The notes under the pieces were generated by a model, which saw only the letters and a program-made list of their open reading frames with translations, searched no databases and was not told the DNA's origin. Shown piece after piece: positions 26,201 through 34,751 of a stretch of 49,609 nucleotides of DNA; the first letter of the stretch is position 1; the number at the start of each line of letters is the position of its first letter. The translations under genes were made by a program, and so were the position numbers. This DNA comes from an uncultured Eubacterium sp. (GTDB taxonomy: Bacteria > Bacillota > Clostridia > Lachnospirales > Lachnospiraceae), in NCBI GenBank assembly GCA_910584875.1, contig CAJUDA010000024.1, positions 1-49,609 on the forward strand, read 5' to 3'.

Positions 26201-26268
26201 AGGGTAAGACGATCAAGGATTACAACATTCCGACTTTGGAAACTGTCAAAAAATTGATTGGGAAGTAA
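23260..26268 (+). CDS. Large modular solute-binding protein with two N-terminal beta-sandwich modules
   Basis: A 1002-residue secreted protein, more than twice the usual size of a binding protein. The signal peptide ends near residue 33 (QRAKA) with no lipobox. Two beta-rich modules resembling carbohydrate-binding sandwiches follow (about 60-255 and 265-405; VNAPEDGLYVLDMDYLSYDD and VKKEGNYNIGLNYRQSEKTD match the same fold pattern). A helical region (about 410-540) leads to a family 1 solute-binding domain (about 580-960), with NFWVLFYRTDVIEKLGLKIPET and KAWEFIKWWSSTETQAKFG. It is the first gene of an operon with two permeases. By context the ligand is an arabinan-derived oligosaccharide. How it is held at the surface is not evident. 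Confidence 0.88.
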   Translation: MRRKFISKKVSKSAAFLLAASLIAVCVGQRAKAVPVSDTPAAAEATEQDSAGKKAGTTEKEYASERIGTNYTVVSGKYTLSDYTGEAAAFGMDKAALADSRQKLTEETQDYKDSSKVLKLSTGDKAEVEVNAPEDGLYVLDMDYLSYDDSILPISLGMQVDGAYPFYECRNMKLMTTWKLSKEPSYDRYNNEVVAIPEKDVKWETQSLMDSSYRHSLPLKLELKAGVHKLKFDIKEGNFLLGNIKLKAPESIPAYSGSEKADGSELITVQGEKYFSTNSSSIHAVVEYDTALDPYEVDDTVLNTLDSDSFADAGQKVTYSFEVKKEGNYNIGLNYRQSEKTDFPVFVDVEVDGKIPNEAFRSYGMGYTTNYKTTTLQDSEGKNLTVHLTPGTHTVSYTLSMDNICYVMEELDKVMSDVNDLALEITKVAGNNADKYRDLKLSRYIPNLEDTLNGYAETLEKLEASAVKWSDSDTNVAVMSSMLIAAKQLRSLADNPDEIPYRIGELSTSTSSVNHHLATTIDNLIANGLAIDRVYIYQDGAELPGKPGAFKSAWMNVKRFVSSFTNQDYNAGSTNKEHLQVWVNRSSQYIQIMQKMIDEDFTPKTNIEVDISVMPDQNKLVLANSAGNAPDVATGINYTIPYELGIRGALVDMAKFDDFKQAAAAYEPGFFLTGSIGDGVYSMPETMNFWVLFYRTDVIEKLGLKIPETMTDVINMLPDLQMRGLNFYYPTAGMLLMRNFHGTTPLIVQNGGSLYNPTANKGTAFGSENTVTGFTTLTDLFTVYNMPVNMDNFYQHFRNGDMPIGIADYATYNMLTNAAPELEGSWEIGLAPGTKQEDGTINRAVCGCAESTVIFKSEEEREKKAWEFIKWWSSTETQAKFGQTIQISYGDDYIWPTANMKAMEQLPLEANSKKVIVETAKNVVDVPRVPGTYLLEREISNAFNDIVVNGQDERTRIDKAVKSVNHEFTRKLEEFGYLDSEGKTIKDYNIPTLETVKKLIGK

Positions 26269-26283
26269 GAGATGGAGTGGAAT

Positions 26284-27231
26284 ATGGACGAAAATAAAAC
26301 AAAAGCTGCCGTGGCGGCAGCGCCGAAAAAAAGAAGTAATATCCGGAGGAGAGAACGCTCAAACTGGCATGGATACCTCTTTATGGCACCATATGCACTT
26401 GTGTTTATTGCATTCATCTTAGTGCCGGTTTTGATGGCAGTAGTCTTATCCTTCACGAATTTTGATTCGATTCAGGTTCCGGAATTTACCGGATTCCTGA
26501 ACTACATAACACTGATAACCAGTGATGAAGTCTTTATGCAGTTTGTACTGCCGAACACGGTGATCTATGCGATCGTAGTCGGCGTCGGCGGCTATGTGTT
26601 ATCCTTCATCCTGGCGTGGGCTTTGTGTAACCTTACAAAACTGCCGCGAACAATACTGGCGTTGATCATTTATTCACCGAGTATGACCGGTCCTACGGCG
26701 ATGACAGTATTGTGGAAGGTTATTTTCTCCGGTGACCAGACAGGACTTCTGAACAGCTGGCTGATGAATCTGGGTATCATCAATGAACCGATCATCTGGC
26801 TGGTGAATGTGAATTACCTGCTGCCGATCGTTATCATCATCGGTCTCTGGTCATCCATGGGTGTCGGCTTCCTTTCGATGATCGCCGGTATCCTGAACTC
26901 TGATGAAGAACTGTATGAAGCAGCGGCGATCGATGGGATCAAGAACCGTTTCCAGGAAATGATCTATATCACGATCCCGCAGATGAAACCGCAGATGCTG
27001 TTTGCCGCCGTTATGGCGATCGTAAACGCATTCCAGAACGGTCTGATCTCGACACAGCTGACCGGTAACCCTTCACCGGGCTATTCGGCACAGTTGATCG
27101 TAAACCACATCGAGGACTACGGTTTCCTGCGATACGAAATGGGTTATGCGGCGGCGGTTTCCGTTGTACTGCTGCTGATCGTACAGATATTCTCGAAATT
27201 CTGTAATGTACTGCTTACAGATAAGGATTAA
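26284..27231 (+). CDS. Sugar ABC transporter permease (MalF/UgpA type), first importer
   Basis: A 315-residue permease. The ATG at 26284 has GGAG 7 bases upstream; the ATG at 26272 is the alternative and would add four residues. A basic cytoplasmic N-terminus leads into about six membrane segments. The ATPase-docking EAA loop is LYEAAAIDGIKNRFQEMIYI (near residues 220-240). It pairs with the next permease and the 1002-residue binding protein. No ATPase is encoded in the locus, so a shared MsmK-type ATPase elsewhere probably drives import (inference from other Firmicutes). Confidence 0.93.
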   Translation: MDENKTKAAVAAAPKKRSNIRRRERSNWHGYLFMAPYALVFIAFILVPVLMAVVLSFTNFDSIQVPEFTGFLNYITLITSDEVFMQFVLPNTVIYAIVVGVGGYVLSFILAWALCNLTKLPRTILALIIYSPSMTGPTAMTVLWKVIFSGDQTGLLNSWLMNLGIINEPIIWLVNVNYLLPIVIIIGLWSSMGVGFLSMIAGILNSDEELYEAAAIDGIKNRFQEMIYITIPQMKPQMLFAAVMAIVNAFQNGLISTQLTGNPSPGYSAQLIVNHIEDYGFLRYEMGYAAAVSVVLLLIVQIFSKFCNVLLTDKD

Positions 27232-27254
27232 TAAACAGAAAAGGAGGGGAAATA

Positions 27255-28124
27255 ATGGCATATAAAGGAAAACGCATGAATCCGCAGAAATTTGAAAAGG
27301 GACAGATCAAGATCATTCTTTTGCTGCTCCCACTGACGTTATTTATGTTTTTGCCGATTCTCTTTATCGCGAACCATGCGTTTAAACCAATGGATGAGTT
27401 GTTTGCATTCCCGCCGACATTCTTTGTCAAGAGTGCAACACTGGAGAATTTTACAAAACTGGCAAAATTCAGCCGGACATCCGGTATTCCCATGAGCCGT
27501 TATGTGTTTAACAGTATTTTTGTAACGGTAGTGACGGTGGGATTGTCCCTGGTCTTCACGACGATGGCGGCATTTGCGCTGTCAAAGCTGAAGTTTAAGG
27601 GAAGGAACATGATGATGAATGTCAACCAGATCGCGCTGATGTTTGTTCCGACAGCAGTTCTGATCCCCAGATACCTGGTAATCAGTAATCTGGGAATGAT
27701 CGACAATATCTGGTCGCATATCCTTCCACTGATGGCGTATCCGGTTGCCCTGTTCCTGGTCAAACAGTTTGTGGAGCAGGTGCCCGACGCCCTGATCGAA
27801 GCGGCGTACATCGACGGCGCCACGGATTTTACCGTGTACCGCAAGCTGATCATACCGATGATCATGCCCGCCATGGCGACAGCGACGATCCTGGTATTCC
27901 AGCAGGTGTGGGCGAATATGGAGACATCCAACTATTATATTAATGATGACGGACTGAAGACATTGACGTTCTATATGAACTCCCTGCTGAATGCAAACAA
28001 TACCGTTGCCGGTCAGGGTATGTCGGCAGCCGCGACGCTGATTTTGTTTGTGCCAAACCTGATCCTGTTTGTAATCCTTCAGAATAAGGTTATGAACACT
28101 ATGGCACATTCGGGTATCAAATAA
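27255..28124 (+). CDS. Sugar ABC transporter permease (MalG type), first importer
   Basis: A 289-residue inner-membrane subunit of the CUT1 class with about six membrane segments and the EAA loop LIEAAYIDGATDFTVYRKLI (near residues 180-200). The ribosome site AAGGAGGGG lies 6 bases before the ATG. It is the partner of the preceding MalF-type permease; together they form the membrane channel for the substrate delivered by the upstream large binding protein. Confidence 0.93.
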   Translation: MAYKGKRMNPQKFEKGQIKIILLLLPLTLFMFLPILFIANHAFKPMDELFAFPPTFFVKSATLENFTKLAKFSRTSGIPMSRYVFNSIFVTVVTVGLSLVFTTMAAFALSKLKFKGRNMMMNVNQIALMFVPTAVLIPRYLVISNLGMIDNIWSHILPLMAYPVALFLVKQFVEQVPDALIEAAYIDGATDFTVYRKLIIPMIMPAMATATILVFQQVWANMETSNYYINDDGLKTLTFYMNSLLNANNTVAGQGMSAAATLILFVPNLILFVILQNKVMNTMAHSGIK

Positions 28125-28155
28125 CAATTGCAAAAAGGCGAAGAAAAGAGGCATT

Positions 28156-30219
28156 ATGAGAAGAAAAAAGAAAATCTTGAAGCTGATGGCTTTGCTCTTG
28201 GTTGCAATGGGTATCGCTTCAGGGATCAATAGTGTGACCGCATCTGCGGAAACGCCGTATCTTACTTATACCGTCGACGGATACGGCAGGACAGAAGAGA
28301 CGCAGACCGGTTATTTAGCACAGGAAACCATTATCAAATTCGGAAACCAGTTTTTGAATGGTGCCAACGATATGTGCGTGACAGACGACGGAAAGATTTA
28401 TGTAGCCGATACCGGCAGCGGAAGAGTGCTGGTGGGGACTACAGACGGGAAACTGGTAACGACCTTCGGGAAAGGCATACTGAAAAAACCGATGGGCATC
28501 TTTGTCACAAAAAACAAACATGTATATGTGGCAGACCATGATGCAGGCACGGTTTTCGAATTCGACGAGAACGGCAGCGTTGTAAACAAATACGGCAAAC
28601 CGGATAACCCGCTGTACGGGGAAGACATTCCGTTCCAGCCGCAGAAGGTGATCGTGAATAAGGCCGGGATGATGTTTGTTGTCTGCAAATCCAATACCAA
28701 CGGTATTGTGGAGATCTCTCCGGCAGAGGGAGGTACCTTCCTTGGATATTATGGCACGAACTTTGCTTCCGTAAATCTGCAGCAGATCATCTACCGTGCG
28801 ATCATGACCGATGAGCAGAGATCCAAGATGGTGAGCAATATGCCATCCACGCCGGATAACCTGGCGATCGATGATAAGGGACTGATCTATACCGTTACCC
28901 GCGGTGAAAAGGATGCGACCGTCAAGAAACTGAATATTGCCGGCAAGAATATGCTCCAGAGCGGTACGGAGGGGATTTATGATGATGCACCTGCCGCAGT
29001 GGCAGTAGGAAATCATGATAACATCTATGTGGTATCTGCCAAAGGTTATATCTATGAATACAATGACCAGGGTGAACCGCTGTACATATTTGGAGCTGCG
29101 GATGACGGAACCCAGCGTGTGGGTCTGTCTACACAGATCACCAGTATCCAGGTAGGCAAAGACGATTCGATCTATGTACTGGATGCGGACAAAAACCAGA
29201 TCCAGGTGTACCGTCCCAGTGAGTTTACGCAGAAGCTGCATAATGCGCTGAATCTTTATTCACAGGGTAAGTATACAGAGAGCCGGAAACCGCTGACGGA
29301 AGTCCTGAAGATGAACAGTATGTTTGACTATGCCAACAAGGCAATGGGTCGTGCATATTATCAGGAGAGCAACTATGACCAGGCGCTGCACTATGCCCGT
29401 CTGGCAAAAGACTGGAGCGGATATTCGGATGCATTCTGGGAGATCCGGAACCAGTGGCTGAAAAATAATATTGTGACAGCACTGCTTGTGATCGTGGGGC
29501 TCTGGATCCTCTGGATGGTGCTCCGCAAGCTGGATCAGAAAAAAGGCATTTTCAATGGCGTGAGGAAGGGCGTTGGCAAGCTCAAAGAAAACCGTCTGCT
29601 CTCCAATATCATGTACTCCGGGTATTATATGAAGCATCCGATTGACGGCGCCTATGGGATTGCCAGGGAAGGAAGGGCATCCTGGAGCGCACCAAGTATC
29701 ATCCTGCTGATCTTTACCCTCGAGTATGTCATCAATAAATATCTGTGCGGTTTCCTGCAGAAGACAGTGCGGGATGGACGATATGATATTTTATCCGATG
29801 TGGGAACCGTTGTGATCGTTATGGTGGCGCTGACAGCATGTAACTACCTTGTATGTACCATTAACGAAGGAGAGGGGACCATCAAGAAGATTTATACCTA
29901 TTTTGCGTACAGTCTTCTGCCCTATGTGATGCTGACTCCGGTCAATTTCCTTCTCTCTCATGTACTGACTATGAATGAGGAATTCCTGATCACGCTTGTC
30001 AATGTGATTATCTATGCGTGGATCCTTATACTGGCGGTGCTCGGTATCAAGGAGGTCAACAACTATACGGCGAAGGAGACGACGAAGATCATACTGCTGA
30101 CGATATTTACGATACTGATCGTTTCCCTCCTGGTATTTATCATTTATGTACTGTGGGCACAGGTATTCGAGTTCATCAGTGCAGTGTTCGGAGAGGTGGT
30201 GTATCGGCTTGGTTACTAA
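28156..30219 (+). CDS. Membrane protein with NHL beta-propeller, TPR region and Yip1-type domain
   Basis: A 687-residue protein. A signal segment (1-30) is followed by about six NHL-type repeats (57-370), with recurring GKIYVADTGSGRVLV, KHVYVADHDAGTVFEF and DSIYVLDADKNQIQVY. A short TPR-like stretch (372-430, SQGKYTESRKPLTEVL and QESNYDQALHYARLAKDW) precedes a membrane helix (about 438-460). A polytopic C-terminal domain (490-687) resembles the Yip1 family. The propeller and TPR would lie outside the membrane. No enzymatic motif is visible. Its position between two sets of permease genes and next to the DUF5696-type gene suggests a scaffold for surface glycan capture or transporter assembly (inference). 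Confidence 0.85.
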   Translation: MRRKKKILKLMALLLVAMGIASGINSVTASAETPYLTYTVDGYGRTEETQTGYLAQETIIKFGNQFLNGANDMCVTDDGKIYVADTGSGRVLVGTTDGKLVTTFGKGILKKPMGIFVTKNKHVYVADHDAGTVFEFDENGSVVNKYGKPDNPLYGEDIPFQPQKVIVNKAGMMFVVCKSNTNGIVEISPAEGGTFLGYYGTNFASVNLQQIIYRAIMTDEQRSKMVSNMPSTPDNLAIDDKGLIYTVTRGEKDATVKKLNIAGKNMLQSGTEGIYDDAPAAVAVGNHDNIYVVSAKGYIYEYNDQGEPLYIFGAADDGTQRVGLSTQITSIQVGKDDSIYVLDADKNQIQVYRPSEFTQKLHNALNLYSQGKYTESRKPLTEVLKMNSMFDYANKAMGRAYYQESNYDQALHYARLAKDWSGYSDAFWEIRNQWLKNNIVTALLVIVGLWILWMVLRKLDQKKGIFNGVRKGVGKLKENRLLSNIMYSGYYMKHPIDGAYGIAREGRASWSAPSIILLIFTLEYVINKYLCGFLQKTVRDGRYDILSDVGTVVIVMVALTACNYLVCTINEGEGTIKKIYTYFAYSLLPYVMLTPVNFLLSHVLTMNEEFLITLVNVIIYAWILILAVLGIKEVNNYTAKETTKIILLTIFTILIVSLLVFIIYVLWAQVFEFISAVFGEVVYRLGY

Positions 30220-32596
30220 GAAATGGAGAAAACTGGTTGCCCTGTTTACTGCGGTGACAGTCATGACGGCGAGTGTGATGAGCACATCGCACTTTGCTGC
30301 AGCAGCACCGGCAGATGCAGGCACTGGAGAGGAAGCTTCCGCGGGCGGGGATACTGCTGCGGGAGACGATAAAACAGAAGAAAAGAAGGATGAGGATAAG
30401 CAGCAGGTCACCGATGACGGTAAGGTTATCATGAGCGGTGCGGTAGGTAAGCCAGACCGGTCTAAATGGATCACCAAAAAAGACTATCAGCTGATGGCAG
30501 AGAGCGACACCTATAAACTGTATCTGTATGAACCGAGATTTTCCATTATGCTGGAGAATAAAAAGACGGGAAAGATCATCGAATCCACACTGAGTGATGA
30601 GAAGGATGATGGTGACAGTAACGTACAGTGGAACGGGCAGATGAAATCGGGGATCGTGATCACCGCCATCAAGGGTGTACAGAATACGCTGCAGGCGGAT
30701 ATGGTTTCCCATCCCAACACGATTGAGACCACGAAGAACGACAAAGGCTTTTCCTCCAAGATCTATTTTAAGGAATACGATTTTGGACTGACCGTGAATG
30801 TGACACTGGAAGGAAATGACCTGATCGTGAATGTGCCGGATGATTCGATCATTGAGAAAAAGGACGACACCTTTATCTCCACGGTGAGTCTGTTTCCCTT
30901 TATGGGATATTCTTACCTGGATGAACAGAAGGGATATATGCTGATCCCGGATGGAAACGGTGCGCTGATCAATCTGGACAACAAAGAGGGGCGTTATGTC
31001 ACCGGTTATTCCCAGCTGATCTATGGATCCGATGCAGGTTTTGTGGAATCTACGACAGAAGCAAAGCTGTGGGAAGAGCGGTATGAGGGGCAGACGGATA
31101 AAGGACTTCCGATGCTCCAGGATGCCAATCAGGTATTTGCCCCGATTTTCGGAATGGCTCACACGGAGGACCAGAAAGGTTATCTCGCCATCGTGGAAAA
31201 AGGTGAGAAACGCGCCAGCATAGAAGCGCAGCCAAATGGCGTTATGGTAAACTACAACCGCTGCTATGCCAAATTCCTTATTAGAGATATGTTTACCCAG
31301 CCGCTGAATAATACCAAATCCGGTACAGTACCCCGTGCCGAGGCAGACCGTACCCATACGGATCTGCAGGTGCGTTATGTGCTGCTTGATGGAGACGATG
31401 TCAATTATTCGGCAATGGCTACGAAATACCGCAATTATCTTCTGGACAACAAACTGCTGGTCAAGAAGGATTCCGCCTACAATATGAGAGTGGATTTCCT
31501 CGGTACAGAGAGGGAAAACTTCCTGCTGAGCACCCGTGCGGTGACGATGACGAAGACAGAAGATGTGAAACGGATTTTTGATGAACTGAAAAGCAATGGC
31601 GTGGCGACGTTGCTCTCCGTATACAAAGGGTGGCAGGATGGCGGTCTCTATGACCTGCCGATCCGCAAATATGATGCGGACAGCCACATTGGCGGAAATT
31701 CCGATCTCAAAAATCTGATCAAAGATTCAGCGGGTTCCGGTTACAATGTGTATCTCTACAATGATGCACTCCGTCTGAATCCAAGCACCAATATGTTTAA
31801 CTTCAATACGATCAAACGTGTGAACAAACGTGCCTTTGAAGAAGATATCTGGGCGGAAGTGTATGATACATTCAATTATCTGACACCGGAGACCTCAGCA
31901 GAAGATTTTACGGATTTTGTTGACTCTGTGAAGGATAAGGAACTCGATAAGATCGCCCTTGCCGGGATCAGTGATACGCTGTTCTCTTACAGCTACAAAT
32001 CTGATTACTATACGAGGAACAATACAGCGGATGTTTATGCCAAGTTGCTGACAGATAGTGCATCAAAAGCAAATATCGCCATGGAGAAGCCAAACGCTTA
32101 CCTGTGGGCAAACGCCAGCGCTTTTCTGGATATGCCGCTGGGAAGTTCGGATTATATGTATGTGAATGAAGAGATTCCGTTTTTGTCCATGGTACTCAAA
32201 GGCGTGATACCGATGTATTCGGATTATGTGAATTTTGAGGCAAACAAACAGGAGTTTAAGCTTCAGATGGCAGAGGCGGGAGTATTTCCTTCCTTCTATG
32301 TAACAGCAGAAAATTCTTCAAAGCTGATCTACACGAATTCGGCAGACTTGTACAGCACCGAGTACAGCACATACAAGGATGACATCATTGCATACGACAA
32401 AGAGTTCAGAGCCATGAGTCAGGTGCTTGGTGATGCCAATATTGTAAAACACGAGACACTGGAGAATGGCTTAAAGGTTGTTACTTATAGTAACGGTGCG
32501 AAAGTATATGTCAACTACTCTGACACAACACAGGTAGCAGATGATGTCGCAGTAGAGGCTATGTCCTATTCTTGTAAGGCAGGTGAGGCTGAATGA
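30209..32596 (+). CDS. DUF5696-type large secreted protein, glycosidase-like architecture
   Basis: About 795 residues from a TTG at 30209 that follows GGAGAGGTGG; the frame is open further upstream to an ATG at 30146 inside the preceding gene, where the translation lacks signal-peptide character. A signal peptide (to about residue 34, FAAAA) and an acidic low-complexity linker are followed by a beta-rich region (75-400) with EPRFSIMLENKKTGKII and SYLDEQKGYMLIPDGNGALI. Next comes an alpha/beta region (430-760) that looks like a TIM barrel, with FLGTERENFLL, TLLSVYKGWQDGGL and NVYLYNDALRLNP. I recognise it as DUF5696, without known activity. Acidic residues in barrel-like positions make a glycosidase or binding role possible. 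The next permease overlaps its stop by ATGA. Confidence 0.78.
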   Translation: MVTKKWRKLVALFTAVTVMTASVMSTSHFAAAAPADAGTGEEASAGGDTAAGDDKTEEKKDEDKQQVTDDGKVIMSGAVGKPDRSKWITKKDYQLMAESDTYKLYLYEPRFSIMLENKKTGKIIESTLSDEKDDGDSNVQWNGQMKSGIVITAIKGVQNTLQADMVSHPNTIETTKNDKGFSSKIYFKEYDFGLTVNVTLEGNDLIVNVPDDSIIEKKDDTFISTVSLFPFMGYSYLDEQKGYMLIPDGNGALINLDNKEGRYVTGYSQLIYGSDAGFVESTTEAKLWEERYEGQTDKGLPMLQDANQVFAPIFGMAHTEDQKGYLAIVEKGEKRASIEAQPNGVMVNYNRCYAKFLIRDMFTQPLNNTKSGTVPRAEADRTHTDLQVRYVLLDGDDVNYSAMATKYRNYLLDNKLLVKKDSAYNMRVDFLGTERENFLLSTRAVTMTKTEDVKRIFDELKSNGVATLLSVYKGWQDGGLYDLPIRKYDADSHIGGNSDLKNLIKDSAGSGYNVYLYNDALRLNPSTNMFNFNTIKRVNKRAFEEDIWAEVYDTFNYLTPETSAEDFTDFVDSVKDKELDKIALAGISDTLFSYSYKSDYYTRNNTADVYAKLLTDSASKANIAMEKPNAYLWANASAFLDMPLGSSDYMYVNEEIPFLSMVLKGVIPMYSDYVNFEANKQEFKLQMAEAGVFPSFYVTAENSSKLIYTNSADLYSTEYSTYKDDIIAYDKEFRAMSQVLGDANIVKHETLENGLKVVTYSNGAKVYVNYSDTTQVADDVAVEAMSYSCKAGEAE

Positions 32597-33633
32597 GTAA
32601 GAAAATAAGTGAGAAAGAACAGAAAAAAGAAAAAAAGCAGAAAAAAGTTAAGATTAAAGCAGGGCGTCTGGCGAGGCGTGAGGCATGGATGGGCGTCATC
32701 TTCATCTCTCCCTGGATTGTCGGGGCATTGATGTTTTTGCTGTATCCGATGATCGAGTCCTTTGACTTTGCCTTAAACAATATCCGTATTACAGCGATGG
32801 GTATGAGATTTACGCCGGTAGGATATGGTAACTTTACGCAGATCCTGTTGTCGAATCCCGAGTTCGTACCGAATCTGGTCAATTACGTAGTGTCGACCGT
32901 GATCTCGGTGCCGGTTATCGTAGTATTTGCCCTGATCATCTCGATCATGCTGAATCAGAACATCAAGGGAAAAGGCATTTTCCGACTGATCTTTTTCCTG
33001 CCGGTTATCATTGTCAGCGGTCCGATCCTCAATATGCTGAATGCAGAAGGGGCGGGAAGTATCACGGCGCTGGACACCCAGGCGATCACTACGGCGATCA
33101 ACGGGTTTCTGCCCTCTATGCTGGCAAAGCCGATTTCCGGTCTCTTTGAGAGCATGATTACGATCCTGTGGTATTCGGGTGTACAGATCCTGATCTTCCT
33201 GTCAAGTCTGCAGAAGATCGATCCGGCGATGTATGAGGCAGCGAAGATCGACGGTGGTTCCGGATGGGAATGCTTCTGGAAGATCACGCTTCCTACGATC
33301 AAACCGATGATCCTGTTGAACCTGGTGTATACGATTGTATTTATATCAAATAATGATACAAATCCAATCATTGGACTTATCAAAACCTCGATGTTCTCCG
33401 GTAGTACGGAGATGGGATATGGATATGCGTCTGCCATGGCGTGGCTGTATTCTGTCGTAGAGCTGTTGCTTGTCGGATTGTTTGCCCTGTTGTTCATGGC
33501 GAAGAAGGATGTCTACGCTAAACAGGTCAAGAAGGCAAAGAAACAGAAAAAGAAAGACGAACGAGAGATCAGGAGAGTGAGAAGGAGGAGTGCAAGAAAT
33601 GCGGCTAAGCAGGCAAGAGCGGAAAGCAAATAA
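32593..33633 (+). CDS. Sugar ABC transporter permease (MalF/UgpA type), second importer
   Basis: A 346-residue permease whose ATG overlaps the previous stop (ATGA), indicating coupled translation. Both ends are very basic: the N-terminus has KKEKKQKKVKIK and the C-terminus a Lys/Arg-rich tail of about 40 residues. About six membrane segments and the EAA loop MYEAAKIDGGSGWECFWKIT (near residue 215) are visible. It belongs to a second importer separate from the permeases upstream. The very basic tail is unusual in length and may contact nucleotides or membrane lipids, but no function is known. Confidence 0.92.
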   Translation: MSKKISEKEQKKEKKQKKVKIKAGRLARREAWMGVIFISPWIVGALMFLLYPMIESFDFALNNIRITAMGMRFTPVGYGNFTQILLSNPEFVPNLVNYVVSTVISVPVIVVFALIISIMLNQNIKGKGIFRLIFFLPVIIVSGPILNMLNAEGAGSITALDTQAITTAINGFLPSMLAKPISGLFESMITILWYSGVQILIFLSSLQKIDPAMYEAAKIDGGSGWECFWKITLPTIKPMILLNLVYTIVFISNNDTNPIIGLIKTSMFSGSTEMGYGYASAMAWLYSVVELLLVGLFALLFMAKKDVYAKQVKKAKKQKKKDEREIRRVRRRSARNAAKQARAESK

Positions 33634-34615
33634 ACAGGCGATGAAAGCCCTGGCGGCGAATGCGACGTCAACGCAGCCTAGATTTACGAAAGAAAAATTT
33701 AGGAAATTTATGCTGGGCTCAAAAGAAAAGCAGGGTTTTTTGAAACCATTTTGCATTTATGCATTGCTGATCTGCATCGGATTTATTTATCTGAATCCTA
33801 TTCTGCATATGATCAGTACCGGTTTCATGACGCTGGATGATTTATTGGACTCGTCCATCAACTGGATTCCGAGTACCCTGACGGTTTCCAATTATGCACA
33901 GGCGGCAAAGAGTATGGATTTCTGGGCGTCTCTGGGAAAGAGCATCATTATTGCCGGAGTTCCCACGCTGTGTAACCTGGTATCCTGTTCGATCATTGGC
34001 TATGGACTGGCACGTTTTGAGTTCCCGTTAAAGAAAGTAGTATTAGGACTCATTATCTTTACCTTTATCCTGCCGAGCCAGGCTACGATGATCTCCACCT
34101 ATGTACTGTATTCTGACATGGGTCTTCTGGGAACACTGTGGTCATTCGTGATCCCGGCCCTGTTGGGACAGGGACTCAATGCCCCGATCTTCATCCTTAT
34201 ATTCTGGCAGTTCTTCCGTCAGGTACCGAAGGTGCTGATCGAGGCGGCACAGATCGACGGAGCCGGTTACTTCAAATCCTTTTTCCGGATTTCACTGCCA
34301 TCGGCGACGCCGGCATTTATCACCGTGGGACTGTTCTCCTTTGTGTGGTACTGGAATGAATCCTATCTGACGCAGATGTATGTGTCGGGAGTCATGCAGA
34401 AATCCGGATGGACGACACTGGTGATCCAGCTGTCCAACTTTGCGACAAACTATTCAGAATATGCAGTGACATCAGGCGGATCAGCGACTACCATCAATGA
34501 ATCCATCAATATGGCGGGTACGATGCTGAGCGCACTGCCTCTGATGCTGATGTATTTCGTACTCCAGCGGTATTTCGTAGAGAGTATCGACCGTACCGGT
34601 ATCACTGGCGAATAA
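33599..34615 (+). CDS. Sugar ABC transporter permease (MalG type), second importer
   Basis: A 338-residue permease from the ATG at 33599, 8-10 bases after AAGGAGGAG; a GTG at 33590 is the alternative start. The N-terminal 50 residues are basic and polar, longer than in ordinary MalG-type subunits. Membrane segments and the EAA loop LIEAAQIDGAGYFKSFFRIS (near residue 210) follow. It overlaps the preceding permease gene by 35 bases in another frame. Together with that permease and the lipoprotein encoded after the intergenic hairpin it makes the second importer of the locus. Confidence 0.92.
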   Translation: MRLSRQERKANKQAMKALAANATSTQPRFTKEKFRKFMLGSKEKQGFLKPFCIYALLICIGFIYLNPILHMISTGFMTLDDLLDSSINWIPSTLTVSNYAQAAKSMDFWASLGKSIIIAGVPTLCNLVSCSIIGYGLARFEFPLKKVVLGLIIFTFILPSQATMISTYVLYSDMGLLGTLWSFVIPALLGQGLNAPIFILIFWQFFRQVPKVLIEAAQIDGAGYFKSFFRISLPSATPAFITVGLFSFVWYWNESYLTQMYVSGVMQKSGWTTLVIQLSNFATNYSEYAVTSGGSATTINESINMAGTMLSALPLMLMYFVLQRYFVESIDRTGITGE

Positions 34616-34627
34616 TCAGAGTTCTGA

Positions 34628-34665
34628 CATGATCACTATGTTTTTTAAAAAATATAGTGATCATG
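34628..34665. repeat. 38-base near-perfect palindrome after the second permease pair
   Basis: CATGATCACTAT (34628-34639) is the exact complement of ATAGTGATCATG (34654-34665), and the centre G-TTTTTT-AAAAAA-T continues the pairing with a single G/T pair. In RNA it makes a hairpin with an A/U-only upper stem and no following U run, so it may stabilise the upstream mRNA or act as a protein site rather than a simple terminator. Confidence 0.8.
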
Positions 34666-34683
34666 TACAAAAATTATAGAACT

Positions 34684-34715
34684 ATTATGGCGGTTGTGAT
34701 ATAATAAGCCATAAT
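34684..34715 (+). promoter_or_regulatory. Promoter with an operator-like dyad across the -10 of the second binding-protein gene
   Basis: ATTATGGC (34684-34691) and GCCATAAT (34708-34715) form a perfect 8-base dyad that brackets the -10 TATAAT (34700-34705). A -35 is weak (TAGAAC at 17 bases). The symmetric placement suggests a repressor site controlling the highly separate binding-protein gene. Confidence 0.6.
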
Positions 34716-34751
34716 CCGACATGGACAAATATCAAATAAAGGAGGAAAAAA

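Noticed and set aside
30176..31687. A 503-codon open frame on the minus strand
   Set aside because: It lies entirely opposite the DUF5696-type gene, has no ribosome site or domain pattern, and the plus frame has a signal peptide and coupled neighbours.
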